From BOG-908 sp963751795 (GTDB taxonomy: Bacteria > Pseudomonadota > Alphaproteobacteria > Acetobacterales > Acetobacteraceae), in assembly GCA_963751795.1 (NCBI GenBank), contig CAVVVI010000004.1, positions 1,240,001 to 1,304,000 of the forward strand: a stretch of 64,000 nucleotides of DNA, read 5' to 3'. A program made the translations under genes and the position numbers. The notes beneath the pieces are model-generated. The model was not told the DNA's origin. It was given only the letters and a program-made list of their open reading frames with translations, and made no database searches. This document shows positions 18,704-27,118 of this stretch, one piece after another; position 1 is the stretch's first letter, and each line of letters begins with the position of its first letter.

Positions 18704-21289
18704 ATGGACGATCTGCTACCCGAGTTCCTGACCGAGACGAACGAGGCGCTGGCCGAGCTGGACCTGGCACTGGTCCGGCTCGAGCGCGCTCCGGACGACC
18801 AGCCAACTCTGTCGCTGATCTTCCGTCTGGTGCACACCATCAAGGGCACGTGCGGCTTTCTGGGCCTGCCGCGGCTGGAGCGTGTGGCCCATGCCGGCGA
18901 AAACGTGCTCGGCCGCGTACGCGATGGCGAGCTGCCGGCCACGCCGGCCATCATCAGCCTTGTGCTGGCCGCGCTGGACGGCATCAAATCCATCGTAGCC
19001 GGCCTGGCAGCCACCGGCGCCGAGCCGGCGGGTGACGACACGGCCCTGATCGCCGCGCTGGACCGCGCGGCATCCGGCCAGGCGCCACCCCAGCCCGCCG
19101 CGCCCAAAACGCAACGCGCCCGCAAACGCCCGGCCGCCACCGCCGCGGCGGCGCCAGCCAATCCGCTGCCCGCCGCTATCGCGCCAGCCCCTGCCGCGCA
19201 CGCGCTGCCGGAGGCACCGGCGCAGACCATCCGCGTCGCTGTCGATGTGCTGGAGGAGCTGATGACCCTGGTGGGCGAGCTGGTGCTGACGCGCAACCAG
19301 CTGCTTCAGCTCGGCCGCGCCGAAGCCGCCACGCAGCGCACCGCCGGCGCATTCGCGGCACCGCTCCAACGCCTCAGCCAGATCACCTCGGACCTGCAGG
19401 ACGGCGTGATGAAGACGCGCATGCAGCCGATCGGTACCGCCTGGGCCAAGCTGCCGCGCCTGGTGCGCGACCTGGCGATGGAGACAGGCAAGACGATCGA
19501 GCTGGAAATGCGCGGCCAGGAGACCGAGCTGGACCGCCAGGTGCTCGAACTGATGCGCGATCCGCTCACCCACATGGTGCGCAACAGCGCCGACCACGGG
19601 CTGGAGCCGGCGGCCGAGCGCCGCGCGGCGGGTAAGCCCGAAGCCGGCCGGATCCTGCTGCGCGCCTATCACGAAGGCGGCCACATCATCATCGAGATCA
19701 GCGATGACGGGCGCGGCATCGATGTAGCCCGCGTGCGTGCCAAAGCGCTCTCGCGCGGCCTGGCGACCGAGGCCGAGCTGGCGGCCATGACGGATGCGCA
19801 GGTGCGCGCCTTCATCTTCCGCGCCGGGTTTTCCACCGCCGAGGCCGTCACCGCCATCTCCGGGCGCGGCGTGGGCATGGATGTCGTGCGCTCCAACATC
19901 GAACAGATCGGCGGCACCATCGAGCTGAACAGCACGGCCGGCGCCGGATCCTGCTTCACGGTCAAAATCCCTCTCACGCTCGCGATCATATCGGCGGTGA
20001 TCGTGCAGGCCGGCGGCGAGCGGTTCGCCATCCCCCAGATCGCGGTGCGCGAGTTGGTGCGGCTCGGCGGCTCGGCCGCCGCGCATACCGGGCGGGAGAC
20101 GATGGGCGTCGAGCAGGTGGGCGGCGCGGCCGTGCTGCGCCTGCGTGACGAGTTGCTGCCGCTGGTGCGGCTGAGCGCCCTGCTGCGGCTGGAAGCGCCT
20201 GAACACACCGGCGCTGAAACCCCGACCGTGGTGATCACCGCCGTCGGCAGCACCAAGCTCGGCATCGTGGTGGACACCGTGTTCGATACCGAGGAGATCG
20301 TCGTCAAGCCGGTCGCCCCCGTGCTGCGCCATGTCACGATGTTCAGCGGCAATACCATCTTGGGCGACGGCTCGGTGATCATGATCCTCGACCCGAACGG
20401 GGTGGCACGCAGCGCCAACGTCGCATCCCGCACGCCATCCGGCGACCCGGCGGCCGGGGCGGCGGCGCCGCAAGCCGGATCGGAGGCGAGCGTGGCGCTG
20501 CTGCTGTTCCGCGCCGCGGGCGGGCTGTTCGCCGTGCCGCTCAACCTGGTCGCCCGGCTGGAGACGATCGCCGCCGAGAAGATCGAGACCGCCGGCGGCG
20601 GGCTGGTGACGCAGTATCGCGGTGCGCTGATGAAGCTGGTGGCTATGGATGCGGGCGCTTCGGTGCAGCCCAGGCAGCCGGTGCTGGTGTTTGCCGATGG
20701 GTCGCGCAGCATGGGCCTGATGGTCGAGAGCATCGTCGATGTGGTGCACGGCCGGCTGCACATCGAACTCGGTTCCGCACGCGCCGGCGTGCTGGGCACG
20801 GCCGTGGTGGCGGGCCAGGCGGCCGACATGCTCGATACCGATTATTGGTTGACGCAAGCCTGGCAGGATTGGTTCACGGCCACGGCGCCCGGCGGCCTGC
20901 GCCGGCGCGTGCTGATCGTCGAGGACAGCGACTTCTTCCGGCAGCTGCTGATGCCGGCGCTGGCGGCCAAGGGCTACGAGGTAACGGTGGCCGGCGATGC
21001 CGCCGCCGCGCTGGCCTTGCGCGAAAGCGGCCTGCCTGTGGACGCCATCATCTCGGACATCGAAATGCCGGGCATGGACGGCCTGGCATTCGCGCGCGCC
21101 GTGCGGGCCGGCGGGCCCTGGGCGGGCAAGCCGCTGATTGCGCTCAGCGCACATGACGGCGCGCAGGATCAGGCCCGTGCCATCGCCGCGGGCTTCTCCG
21201 CCTACGTGCAGAAATCCCATCGCGCGGCCCTGCTGGACCGGCTGCATGCCTGCCTGGCGGCACCGGCCACCACAGCGGCGCAGGCATGA
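18704..21289 (+). CDS. cheA: Chemotaxis histidine kinase CheA with C-terminal receiver
   Basis: 861 residues from ATG 18704 with GGAGG at 18695-18699. Order: Hpt domain with phospho-His H44 (RLVHTIKGTCGFLG); an Ala/Pro linker to about residue 165; P3 dimerisation helices; HATPase with N-box HMVRNSADHGLEP (about 290) and DDGRGID; a CheW-like domain (about 430-540); a second CheW-like domain (about 600-720); then a receiver domain with D785 in AIISDIEMPGMDG. It phosphorylates CheY and CheB in response to receptors. Two regulatory domains plus a receiver make it a hybrid kinase. It overlaps or abuts cheW. Confidence 0.93.
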   Translation: MDDLLPEFLTETNEALAELDLALVRLERAPDDQPTLSLIFRLVHTIKGTCGFLGLPRLERVAHAGENVLGRVRDGELPATPAIISLVLAALDGIKSIVAGLAATGAEPAGDDTALIAALDRAASGQAPPQPAAPKTQRARKRPAATAAAAPANPLPAAIAPAPAAHALPEAPAQTIRVAVDVLEELMTLVGELVLTRNQLLQLGRAEAATQRTAGAFAAPLQRLSQITSDLQDGVMKTRMQPIGTAWAKLPRLVRDLAMETGKTIELEMRGQETELDRQVLELMRDPLTHMVRNSADHGLEPAAERRAAGKPEAGRILLRAYHEGGHIIIEISDDGRGIDVARVRAKALSRGLATEAELAAMTDAQVRAFIFRAGFSTAEAVTAISGRGVGMDVVRSNIEQIGGTIELNSTAGAGSCFTVKIPLTLAIISAVIVQAGGERFAIPQIAVRELVRLGGSAAAHTGRETMGVEQVGGAAVLRLRDELLPLVRLSALLRLEAPEHTGAETPTVVITAVGSTKLGIVVDTVFDTEEIVVKPVAPVLRHVTMFSGNTILGDGSVIMILDPNGVARSANVASRTPSGDPAAGAAAPQAGSEASVALLLFRAAGGLFAVPLNLVARLETIAAEKIETAGGGLVTQYRGALMKLVAMDAGASVQPRQPVLVFADGSRSMGLMVESIVDVVHGRLHIELGSARAGVLGTAVVAGQAADMLDTDYWLTQAWQDWFTATAPGGLRRRVLIVEDSDFFRQLLMPALAAKGYEVTVAGDAAAALALRESGLPVDAIISDIEMPGMDGLAFARAVRAGGPWAGKPLIALSAHDGAQDQARAIAAGFSAYVQKSHRAALLDRLHACLAAPATTAAQA

Positions 21290-21297
21290 GGGCGGCC

Positions 21298-21744
21298 ATG
21301 GACACGCAAGCGGACGCCTACGTCACTCTGACGCTCGATGGCCAGCTGTGCGGCCTGCCGGTGCGCGCCGTGCGCGACGTGCTGGCCGGCCAGGCGATTG
21401 CGCCGATCCCGCTGGCCCCGCGCGAGGTGGCCGGCAACCTCAATCTGCGCGGCCGCATCGTCACCGCCATCGATCTGCGGCGCCGGCTGCTGCTGCCGGA
21501 ACGGCCGCCCGGGCAGCACCCGATGGCGGTGGTTACCGAGCACGGCGCCGAGCTTTACGCGCTGATGGTGGACCAGGTGCACGAGGTCGCTTCCGTGGCA
21601 GCCGCCAGCCTGGAAGCCAATCCGTCCACGCTGCCGCCGGTGTGGCGCGCGCATAGCCGCGGCATCCACCGCGTGGGCGAACGCCTGATGGTGGTGCTGG
21701 ATGTGGACATGCTGCTTCGGCTGAACGTGGAGATGGCCGCATGA
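21298..21744 (+). CDS. cheW: Chemotaxis coupling protein CheW
   Basis: About 148 residues. ATG 21298 is preferred because GAGGG (21288-21292) precedes it by five bases; ATG 21286, which overlaps the cheA stop as ATGA, is the alternative. A single CheW fold: YVTLTLDGQLCGLPVRAVRDVL, NLRGRIVTAIDLRRRL and MVDQVHEV. It bridges receptors to CheA at the inner membrane. Its own stop overlaps the cheY start by four bases, so translation is coupled through the operon. Confidence 0.92.
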   Translation: MDTQADAYVTLTLDGQLCGLPVRAVRDVLAGQAIAPIPLAPREVAGNLNLRGRIVTAIDLRRRLLLPERPPGQHPMAVVTEHGAELYALMVDQVHEVASVAAASLEANPSTLPPVWRAHSRGIHRVGERLMVVLDVDMLLRLNVEMAA

Positions 21745-22124
21745 ACCCGCAGGCAGGACAGCGCAGCGTGCTGATCGTGGACGACAGCCGCGTGGTGCGC
21801 CGGATCGCGCGTCGCATTCTCGAAGAGAGCGGGTTTGCGGTGCGCGAGGCCGAACATGGCGGGCTGGCGCTGGAGGCTTGCCGGGCAGAGATGCCGCAGG
21901 CGGTGCTGCTGGATTGGAACATGCCGGTGATGAACGGGATCGAGTTCCTGCGCGCGCTGCGCCACGAATTCGGGCCGGAACACCCGATCGTGGTGTTCTG
22001 CACCACCGAAAACGAGATCGGCTTCGTCGAGCAGGCCATCGAGGCTGGCGCGCAGGAATACATCATGAAGCCGTTCGACGAGGCGATCCTGCGCGGCAAG
22101 CTCGAGCAGGTCGGCCTGCTTTGA
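21741..22124 (+). CDS. cheY: Chemotaxis response regulator CheY
   Basis: 127 residues, a stand-alone receiver domain. Acidic pocket D14/D15 in LIVDDSR, phosphoacceptor D58 in AVLLDWNMPVMNG, the switch threonine in FCTTENE, and the conserved lysine in YIMKPFDE. With no output domain, it would act on the flagellar motor or serve as a phosphate sink. ATGA overlap with cheW on the left and TTGA overlap with cheB on the right. No flagellar gene lies in the window. Confidence 0.93.
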   Translation: MNPQAGQRSVLIVDDSRVVRRIARRILEESGFAVREAEHGGLALEACRAEMPQAVLLDWNMPVMNGIEFLRALRHEFGPEHPIVVFCTTENEIGFVEQAIEAGAQEYIMKPFDEAILRGKLEQVGLL

Positions 22125-23213
22125 TCGCGCCCACCGGGTCGGCCGTTGCCGGAAACGCGGCGCGGGTGATGATCTGCGACGATTCGGCGGTGATCCGCGG
22201 CGCCCTGGACCGCGTGCTGCGCGCGGGACCTGGGATCGAGGTGGTGGCCCGCGTGGCGCACGGCCAGGCGGCGCTCGACGCGCTGCGCACGCACGACATC
22301 GACGTGGTGATCCTCGACATCGAAATGCCGGTGATGGACGGGCTGACGGCGTTGCCGCTGCTGCTCGCGGCCTCGCCCGGCCTGGCCGTCATCATGGCCT
22401 CCACGCTGACCACGCGCGGCGGGGAGATATCGATGCGCGCGCTGCGCATGGGCGCGGCCGATACGCTCTCCAAGCCAGGCACGGCGGAGCTGGCGCCAGA
22501 CGGGCGCTTTGCCGCCGAGCTGGTGGCCAAGGTGCTGGGGCTGGCCAGGCTGCGGCGCGCCCGCCGGCAGGCGGCCCCGCCGCCGGGTGCCATCACCCTG
22601 CGCGCGCCGCCGCCCCGCGCCGCCCGCCTGCTCGCCATCGGCAGTTCCACCGGGGGCCCGAACGCGCTGTTCACGCTGGTGCAATCGTTGCGGCCCGACC
22701 TGCCGGTGCCGGTGCTGATCACTCAGCACATGCCGGCCGCGTTCACACCCGTCCTGGCCCGCCATATCGACCGGCTGGGCGTGCTGCCGTGCAGCCAGGC
22801 GCAGGATGGCGAGCCGGTGCTTCCAGGCCGCATCCTGATCGCGCCCGGCGAGCGGCATCTGCTGGTCCGCCGCCGCGGCACGCAGCTGGTGGTGGCCCTG
22901 TCGGACGGCCCGGCCGAACATTTCTGCCGCCCTGCCGTGGACCCCATGTTGCGCTCGGCCGCTGCCGCAACGGAGGGGCGCCTGCTGGTGGCCATGCTGA
23001 CGGGCATGGGCCAGGACGGGCTGGCCGGCGCGCGCGAGGTTGTGGCCGGCGGCGGCGCGGTGGTGGCGCAGGACGAAGACAGCAGCGTGGTGTGGGGCAT
23101 GCCCGGCGCGGGTGGCCAAGGCCGGCCTGGCCTGCGCCGTGCTGCCGCTGCCGCAGATCGGCCCCCGCCTGCTGACCATGCTCGACGCCACCCTTGCGCC
23201 TGCCGGCCTGTGA
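22121..23213 (+). pseudogene. cheB: Protein-glutamate methylesterase CheB, frameshifted near its end
   Basis: Start TTG 22121 overlaps the cheY stop (TTGA). Receiver domain with phospho-Asp in DVVILDIEMPVMDG, then a linker and a methylesterase domain with all three catalytic residues: Ser in GSSTGGPNA, His in ITQHMP and Asp in LTGMGQDG. After VVWGMPGA the frame breaks: the GGG at 23110-23112 looks one base too long. With one G removed the protein continues as a normal CheB tail (VAKAGLACAVLPLPQIGPRL) to TGA 23211-23213, which overlaps the cheR ATG. As written, the frame runs on into cheR. Sequence error or a true frameshift; all domains are otherwise intact. Confidence 0.85.
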
Positions 23214-24013
23214 TGGGTGCGTACGCAGCGCTCTCGGCCATGCTGAAGGCACGCTCCGGCCTCACGCTCGGTCCCGACAAGCTGTACCTGCTCGAAACGC
23301 GGCTGGCGCCGCTGCTGCGCCGCGAGAAGCTAAGCGGGCTTGACGAGCTTGCGGCGCGATGCCGGCCGGGCAGCGCGCTGGAAGCCGACATCGTGGACGC
23401 GATGACGACAAACGAGTCGCTGTTCTTCCGCGACAACCGGCCCTTCGAAGTGCTGCGCCGCATCCTGCCGCGCCTGCATGCGGCCCGGCCACCCGGCCAG
23501 GCGCTGCGGATCTGGTCGGCTGCCGCGGCGCATGGTCAGGAGGCCTATTCGGTCGCCATGGTGTGCCACGATCTCGCCCCGGCTTTGGCCGGCCGGACGT
23601 TCGAGATCATCGGCACCGATATCGCGCGCGAGCCGCTGGAACGCGCGCGGCAGGGCCTCTATTCGCAATTTGAAATCCAGCGTGGCCTGCCGATGCAGAT
23701 GCTGGTCAAGCATTTCGTCAAGGAGGAGCAGCAATGGCGCATCCGTCCGGCGCTGCGCGACGCCGTGCAGTTTCGCCAGTGGAACCTGCTCGCCGATCTG
23801 CGGCCCCTGGGCCAGTTCGACGTCGTGTTCTGCCGCAACGTTCTCATCTACTTCGATCCCGCCACCAAGAAGCGCGTGCTGGACGCCATTGCGCGGCAGA
23901 TGCCGGCCGATGGCGTGCTGCTGCTGGGCGGTGCCGAGACGGTGCTGGGCGTGACCAACGCGTTACAACCGGCCGCGGGCGACCTCGGCCTGTGCTACCA
24001 GCCGGCTGCCTGA
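23213..24013 (+). CDS. cheR: Chemotaxis methyltransferase CheR
   Basis: 266 residues from ATG 23213, which shares its A with the cheB stop (TGATG). N-terminal helical domain, then the SAM-dependent methyltransferase domain. Signature TTNESLFFRDNRPFEVL precedes the catalytic fold; IWSAAAAHGQEAYSVAM is the SAM-binding loop; GTDIAREPLERARQGLY and DVVFCRNVLIYFD complete the family pattern. It methylates receptor glutamates, opposed by CheB. It is the last gene of the operon. A small GC hairpin (24015-24030) follows, without a T-run. Confidence 0.93.
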   Translation: MGAYAALSAMLKARSGLTLGPDKLYLLETRLAPLLRREKLSGLDELAARCRPGSALEADIVDAMTTNESLFFRDNRPFEVLRRILPRLHAARPPGQALRIWSAAAAHGQEAYSVAMVCHDLAPALAGRTFEIIGTDIAREPLERARQGLYSQFEIQRGLPMQMLVKHFVKEEQQWRIRPALRDAVQFRQWNLLADLRPLGQFDVVFCRNVLIYFDPATKKRVLDAIARQMPADGVLLLGGAETVLGVTNALQPAAGDLGLCYQPAA

Positions 24014-24106
24014 ATGCCGCGTCCTTGCGGCAACATGTCGGCAGCGGTTTGAAAAATTGCCTAAAACTTAGTCGTATTCCGCCGGACGGTGTGCTCACCA
24101 TTCCCC

Positions 24107-24496
24107 ATGAATGCACGACTAAAACTCTTGTGCGTGATGGTGGGCCTGCAGGTTCAACCAGCGCGTGCGGCGCCTGCATGTGACCCGACAGCGGCGCCGG
24201 CGGTTCCGGTGATCAAGGGCCTGGTGTACGACCAGGCGCGCTCGGCACTGCTCGCGGCCGGCTGGCAGCCGGGGCACGGCTCGCAGTTCACCGGCATGGC
24301 CGGTAACCAGTCGGTGTTCCACGATCGCGGATACACCGAGCTGCTCTCCTGCGACTTCAGCCAGGGTGCGCCCTGCCACTTCGTGTTCGACGGCCGCGGC
24401 GGCGTGGAATTGCGGGTCACGACCAGCGGCGAAGAGAACACGCTGCTCGATTCGAAGGCCGTGGTGACCGGCGCCGAACTCGCGTGCAGCCAATAG
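24107..24496 (+). CDS. Small secreted protein of unknown function
   Basis: 129 residues from ATG 24107. A signal peptide is likely, cleaved after ARA at residues 24-26. The mature part begins with a Cys-containing segment, then IKGLVYDQARSALLAAGWQP, a motif seen in many small exported proteins (a helix with xARxxLLxxGW), and three further cysteines that may form disulfides. No enzyme motif. It lies 93 bp after cheR with an A/T-rich stretch (24049-24080) upstream that could hold its own promoter. I do not recognise the family. Confidence 0.6.
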   Translation: MNARLKLLCVMVGLQVQPARAAPACDPTAAPAVPVIKGLVYDQARSALLAAGWQPGHGSQFTGMAGNQSVFHDRGYTELLSCDFSQGAPCHFVFDGRGGVELRVTTSGEENTLLDSKAVVTGAELACSQ

Positions 24497-24510
24497 GCTG
24501 AACGCGCGCC

Positions 24511-25923
24511 TCAGTGTCCGGCGTGCTCACCGCTGAAATCGGGTGCCGCCAGCCCGCTCGCGCCGAGTTGCGCCACCAGCGCCGCCTTCAGCCGCTCCAA
24601 CCCCTCCTCCGACTTGGCTTCGGCGCGCGCCACCAGCACGGCCTGCGTGTTGGATGCGCGCAGCAGCCACCAGCCGTCGGGCGTGGAGACGCGCACGCCG
24701 TCGATGGCCGAGACGTTGGCGCCATCGGCCTGCAGCCGCGCGGCCACTTCGTCGATGACGGCAAATTTGCGCGTGTCGTCGCAGTCAAAGCGCAGCTCGG
24801 GCGTGTTGAGCACGTGCGGCAGCGCTGCGCGCACCGCCGACAACCGGCCCTCCATGCGCGCGACGATGCCGAGCAGGCGGATCGCGGCGTAGAGCGCGTC
24901 GTCGAACCCGTACCATTTGTCGGCGAAGAAGATATGGCCGGACATCTCGCCGGCCAGCGGCGCGGAGAGCTCGGCCATTTTCGCTTTGATCAGGCTATGG
25001 CCGGTGCGCCACATCAGCGGCGTGCCGCCGGCAGCCGCGATCTCGTCGAACAGAACCTGGCTCGCCTTTACGTCGGCGATGATCGTGGCGCCCGGCCGGT
25101 TGGCGAGCACGTCGCGCGCCAAGATCACCAGCAGCTGGTCGCCGGCCAGGATGTTGCCTTCGTTGTCCACCGCGCCGATGCGGTCGGCATCGCCATCGAA
25201 GGCGATGCCCAAATCGGCGCCGCGGGCGCGCACCTCGTCGATAAGCTGGACAAGGTTCTTGGGCACGGTCGGGTCAGGGTGATGGGCGGGGAAGCGCCCG
25301 TCGATCTCGCCATTCAGCACGGTGTGATTGCCGGGCAGCGACTTGACGAGCCGCTGCAGCGCCTCGCCGGCCGCGCCGTTGCCGTTGTCCCAGACCACGT
25401 CGAGGATACGGTCGCCACCATCCCAGTCACTCAGCAGCCGGGCGACGTAGTCGGCCATCACGTCCACGTCGCGGACACTGCCGCCCTCGGCCGTCACCAC
25501 GTCCCCAGCGGCCGCGCGCGCGCCGAGATCCTGGATCTGGCGGCCGAAGAACGGCTTGTTGGCCAGCACCATCTTGAAGCCATTATAGTCGGGCGGATTG
25601 TGGCTGCCGGTGACCATCACGCCGCCATCGGCCTTCAGGGTGACAGCGGCATAGTACAGCATCGGCGTGGGCCCGCGGCCGACGCGCAGCACCTCGATCC
25701 CGCTGGCGACCAGGCCACGCACCAGCTCGGGCTCCAGCTCGGGCGAGGAAAGCCGCCCGTCATAGCCCACGGCCACCGTGCGGCCGCCCTGCCCGGCCAC
25801 CACGCTGCCGAATACCCGCCCGATGGCGAACGCATCGGCCGGGTGCAGCGTGCGACCCACGACGCCGCGGATGTCGTATTCGCGCAGCGAGGTCGCGTCG
25901 AAGACGTGGCTGAAACTGTCCAT
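24511..25923 (-). CDS. Phosphomannomutase/phosphoglucomutase
   Basis: 470 residues from ATG 25923; the frame upstream of it overlaps galU and is rejected. Four-domain alpha-D-phosphohexomutase: phosphoserine S107 in VMVTGSHNPPDYNG, magnesium loop DGDADR at 243-248 (D243, D245, D247), sugar-binding EMSGHIFFAD and the C-terminal phosphate loop. It interconverts mannose- or glucose-6-phosphate and the 1-phosphate, supplying GDP-mannose or UDP-glucose for envelope polysaccharide. Its ATG shares one base with the galU stop (TGATG), so the two are a coupled operon that makes hexose-1-phosphate and UDP-glucose. Confidence 0.93.
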   Translation of the reverse strand: MDSFSHVFDATSLREYDIRGVVGRTLHPADAFAIGRVFGSVVAGQGGRTVAVGYDGRLSSPELEPELVRGLVASGIEVLRVGRGPTPMLYYAAVTLKADGGVMVTGSHNPPDYNGFKMVLANKPFFGRQIQDLGARAAAGDVVTAEGGSVRDVDVMADYVARLLSDWDGGDRILDVVWDNGNGAAGEALQRLVKSLPGNHTVLNGEIDGRFPAHHPDPTVPKNLVQLIDEVRARGADLGIAFDGDADRIGAVDNEGNILAGDQLLVILARDVLANRPGATIIADVKASQVLFDEIAAAGGTPLMWRTGHSLIKAKMAELSAPLAGEMSGHIFFADKWYGFDDALYAAIRLLGIVARMEGRLSAVRAALPHVLNTPELRFDCDDTRKFAVIDEVAARLQADGANVSAIDGVRVSTPDGWWLLRASNTQAVLVARAEAKSEEGLERLKAALVAQLGASGLAAPDFSGEHAGH

Positions 25924-26798
25924 CAGGAATCCTGGTATTTCTGGAGGAAGCCGCGCACCTGGGCCGCCATCTCCGGGCGCGCCAGGGCGAAGGCGATCTG
26001 GGCTTCGAGGAAGCCGATCTTGTCGCCGCAATCGAAGCGCTTGCCCTCGTAGCGCAGCCCGTGGAACGGCGTGCTGCCGATCATCCGCGCCATGCCGTCG
26101 GTCAGCTGCACCTCGTTGCCGGCACCGCGCTCCATGCGCGCGAGATGTTCGATCACGCCCGGCAGCAGCACGTAGCGGCCGATGATCGACAGGTTGGACG
26201 GCGCGTCCTCGGGCTTTGGCTTTTCGACCAGTCCGGTCACCTCGACCAGCCGGCCGTCATCAGTGCCGACCTTGAGGATGCCGTATTTGTTGGTCTGGTC
26301 GCGCGGCACTTCGGTGACCGCCACCACGCTGCCGCCGGTCTGGTAATACGCCTCGGCCAGCTGCTGGGTGCAGGGCGTGTCGGCCAAGATCAGGTCGTCG
26401 GGCAGCAGGATGGCGAACGGGTCGTCGCCGATGAAGGCCCGCGCGCACCAGATGGCGTGCCCCAGCCCCAGCGGCACCTGCTGGCGCACCGTTACGATGG
26501 CGCCGGGCGGCAACTGGGCCGCGCGCAAGGCGTCGAGCTCGGCCTCCTTGCCGCGCTGCCGCAACGTGGATTCCAGCTCGTAGGCCACGTCGAAATGCTC
26601 GACGAGTGCGATCTTGCCCCGCCCGGTAATCATGCAGAACTGCTCGATCCCGGCGGCCCGTGCCTCATCGACCGCGTATTGGATCAGCGGCTTGTCCACG
26701 ACAGGCAGCATCTCCTTGGCCATGGCCTTGGTGGCCGGCAGGAACCGCGTGCCCAGCCCCGCCACGGGCAGCACGGCTTTTCTGAGTTTCTTGACCAC
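25923..26798 (-). CDS. galU: UTP-glucose-1-phosphate uridylyltransferase
   Basis: 291 residues, typical for GalU. The nucleotidyltransferase signature AGLGTRFLPATKAMAKEMLP lies at residues 13-32, with VDKPLIQYAVDEA after it, and VTGLVEKPKPEDAPSNLSIIGRY, the family-specific sugar-phosphate region, in the middle. It makes UDP-glucose from glucose-1-phosphate and UTP in the cytosol, feeding exopolysaccharide, lipopolysaccharide or cellulose synthesis. It is the first gene of a two-gene operon with the phosphohexomutase. The 211 bp upstream, up to tRNA-Glu, holds no gene that I can see. Confidence 0.95.
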   Translation of the reverse strand: MVKKLRKAVLPVAGLGTRFLPATKAMAKEMLPVVDKPLIQYAVDEARAAGIEQFCMITGRGKIALVEHFDVAYELESTLRQRGKEAELDALRAAQLPPGAIVTVRQQVPLGLGHAIWCARAFIGDDPFAILLPDDLILADTPCTQQLAEAYYQTGGSVVAVTEVPRDQTNKYGILKVGTDDGRLVEVTGLVEKPKPEDAPSNLSIIGRYVLLPGVIEHLARMERGAGNEVQLTDGMARMIGSTPFHGLRYEGKRFDCGDKIGFLEAQIAFALARPEMAAQVRGFLQKYQDS

Positions 26799-27009
26799 GG
26801 AGGCTCCTTGGAGGGTCAGGCGGAGGATGACGTGGCGGGCGAGCAGGCCGGCCGCAGGAGGGCGCGCGGCACAGAACGCAGCACCGCTTCAGGGGTTGTA
26901 TGCGGCGCGGAACCTGCCCCGGCTTGGCCACGGGATCAAGGGAGCGGCGCGGGGCCAGGCAGGTTGCAACACGCGGCAGAGGGCGCTAGACGATGCCCCC
27001 GGCCAGAAC

Positions 27010-27085
27010 GTCCCGTTCGTCTAGAGGCCCAGGACAGCGCCCTCTCACGGCGCTAACAGGGGTTCGAATCCCCTACGGGACGCCA
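27010..27085 (+). tRNA. tRNA-Glu(CTC)
   Basis: 76 nt with encoded CCA. Acceptor GTCCCGT pairs with ACGGGAC; discriminator G. The anticodon stem GCGCC/GGCGC encloses loop CTCTCAC, giving anticodon CTC (reads GAG). The T-arm GGGG-TTCGAAT-CCCC is intact. It is a single tRNA gene between galU and the aspartic protease gene. Confidence 0.95.
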
Positions 27086-27118
27086 GCCTGCCCTTGCCTC
27101 GCGCCGACGCGGCGTTGA

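Noticed and set aside
18716..21247. 843-codon open frame antisense to cheA
   Set aside because: Same effect of GC bias; composition is typical of a mirror frame and no domain is visible.
21878..24013. A genuine CheB-CheR fusion protein
   Set aside because: The linker in the fused frame is the normal CheB tail read out of frame, and separate genes with an overlapping TGATG are restored by one base.
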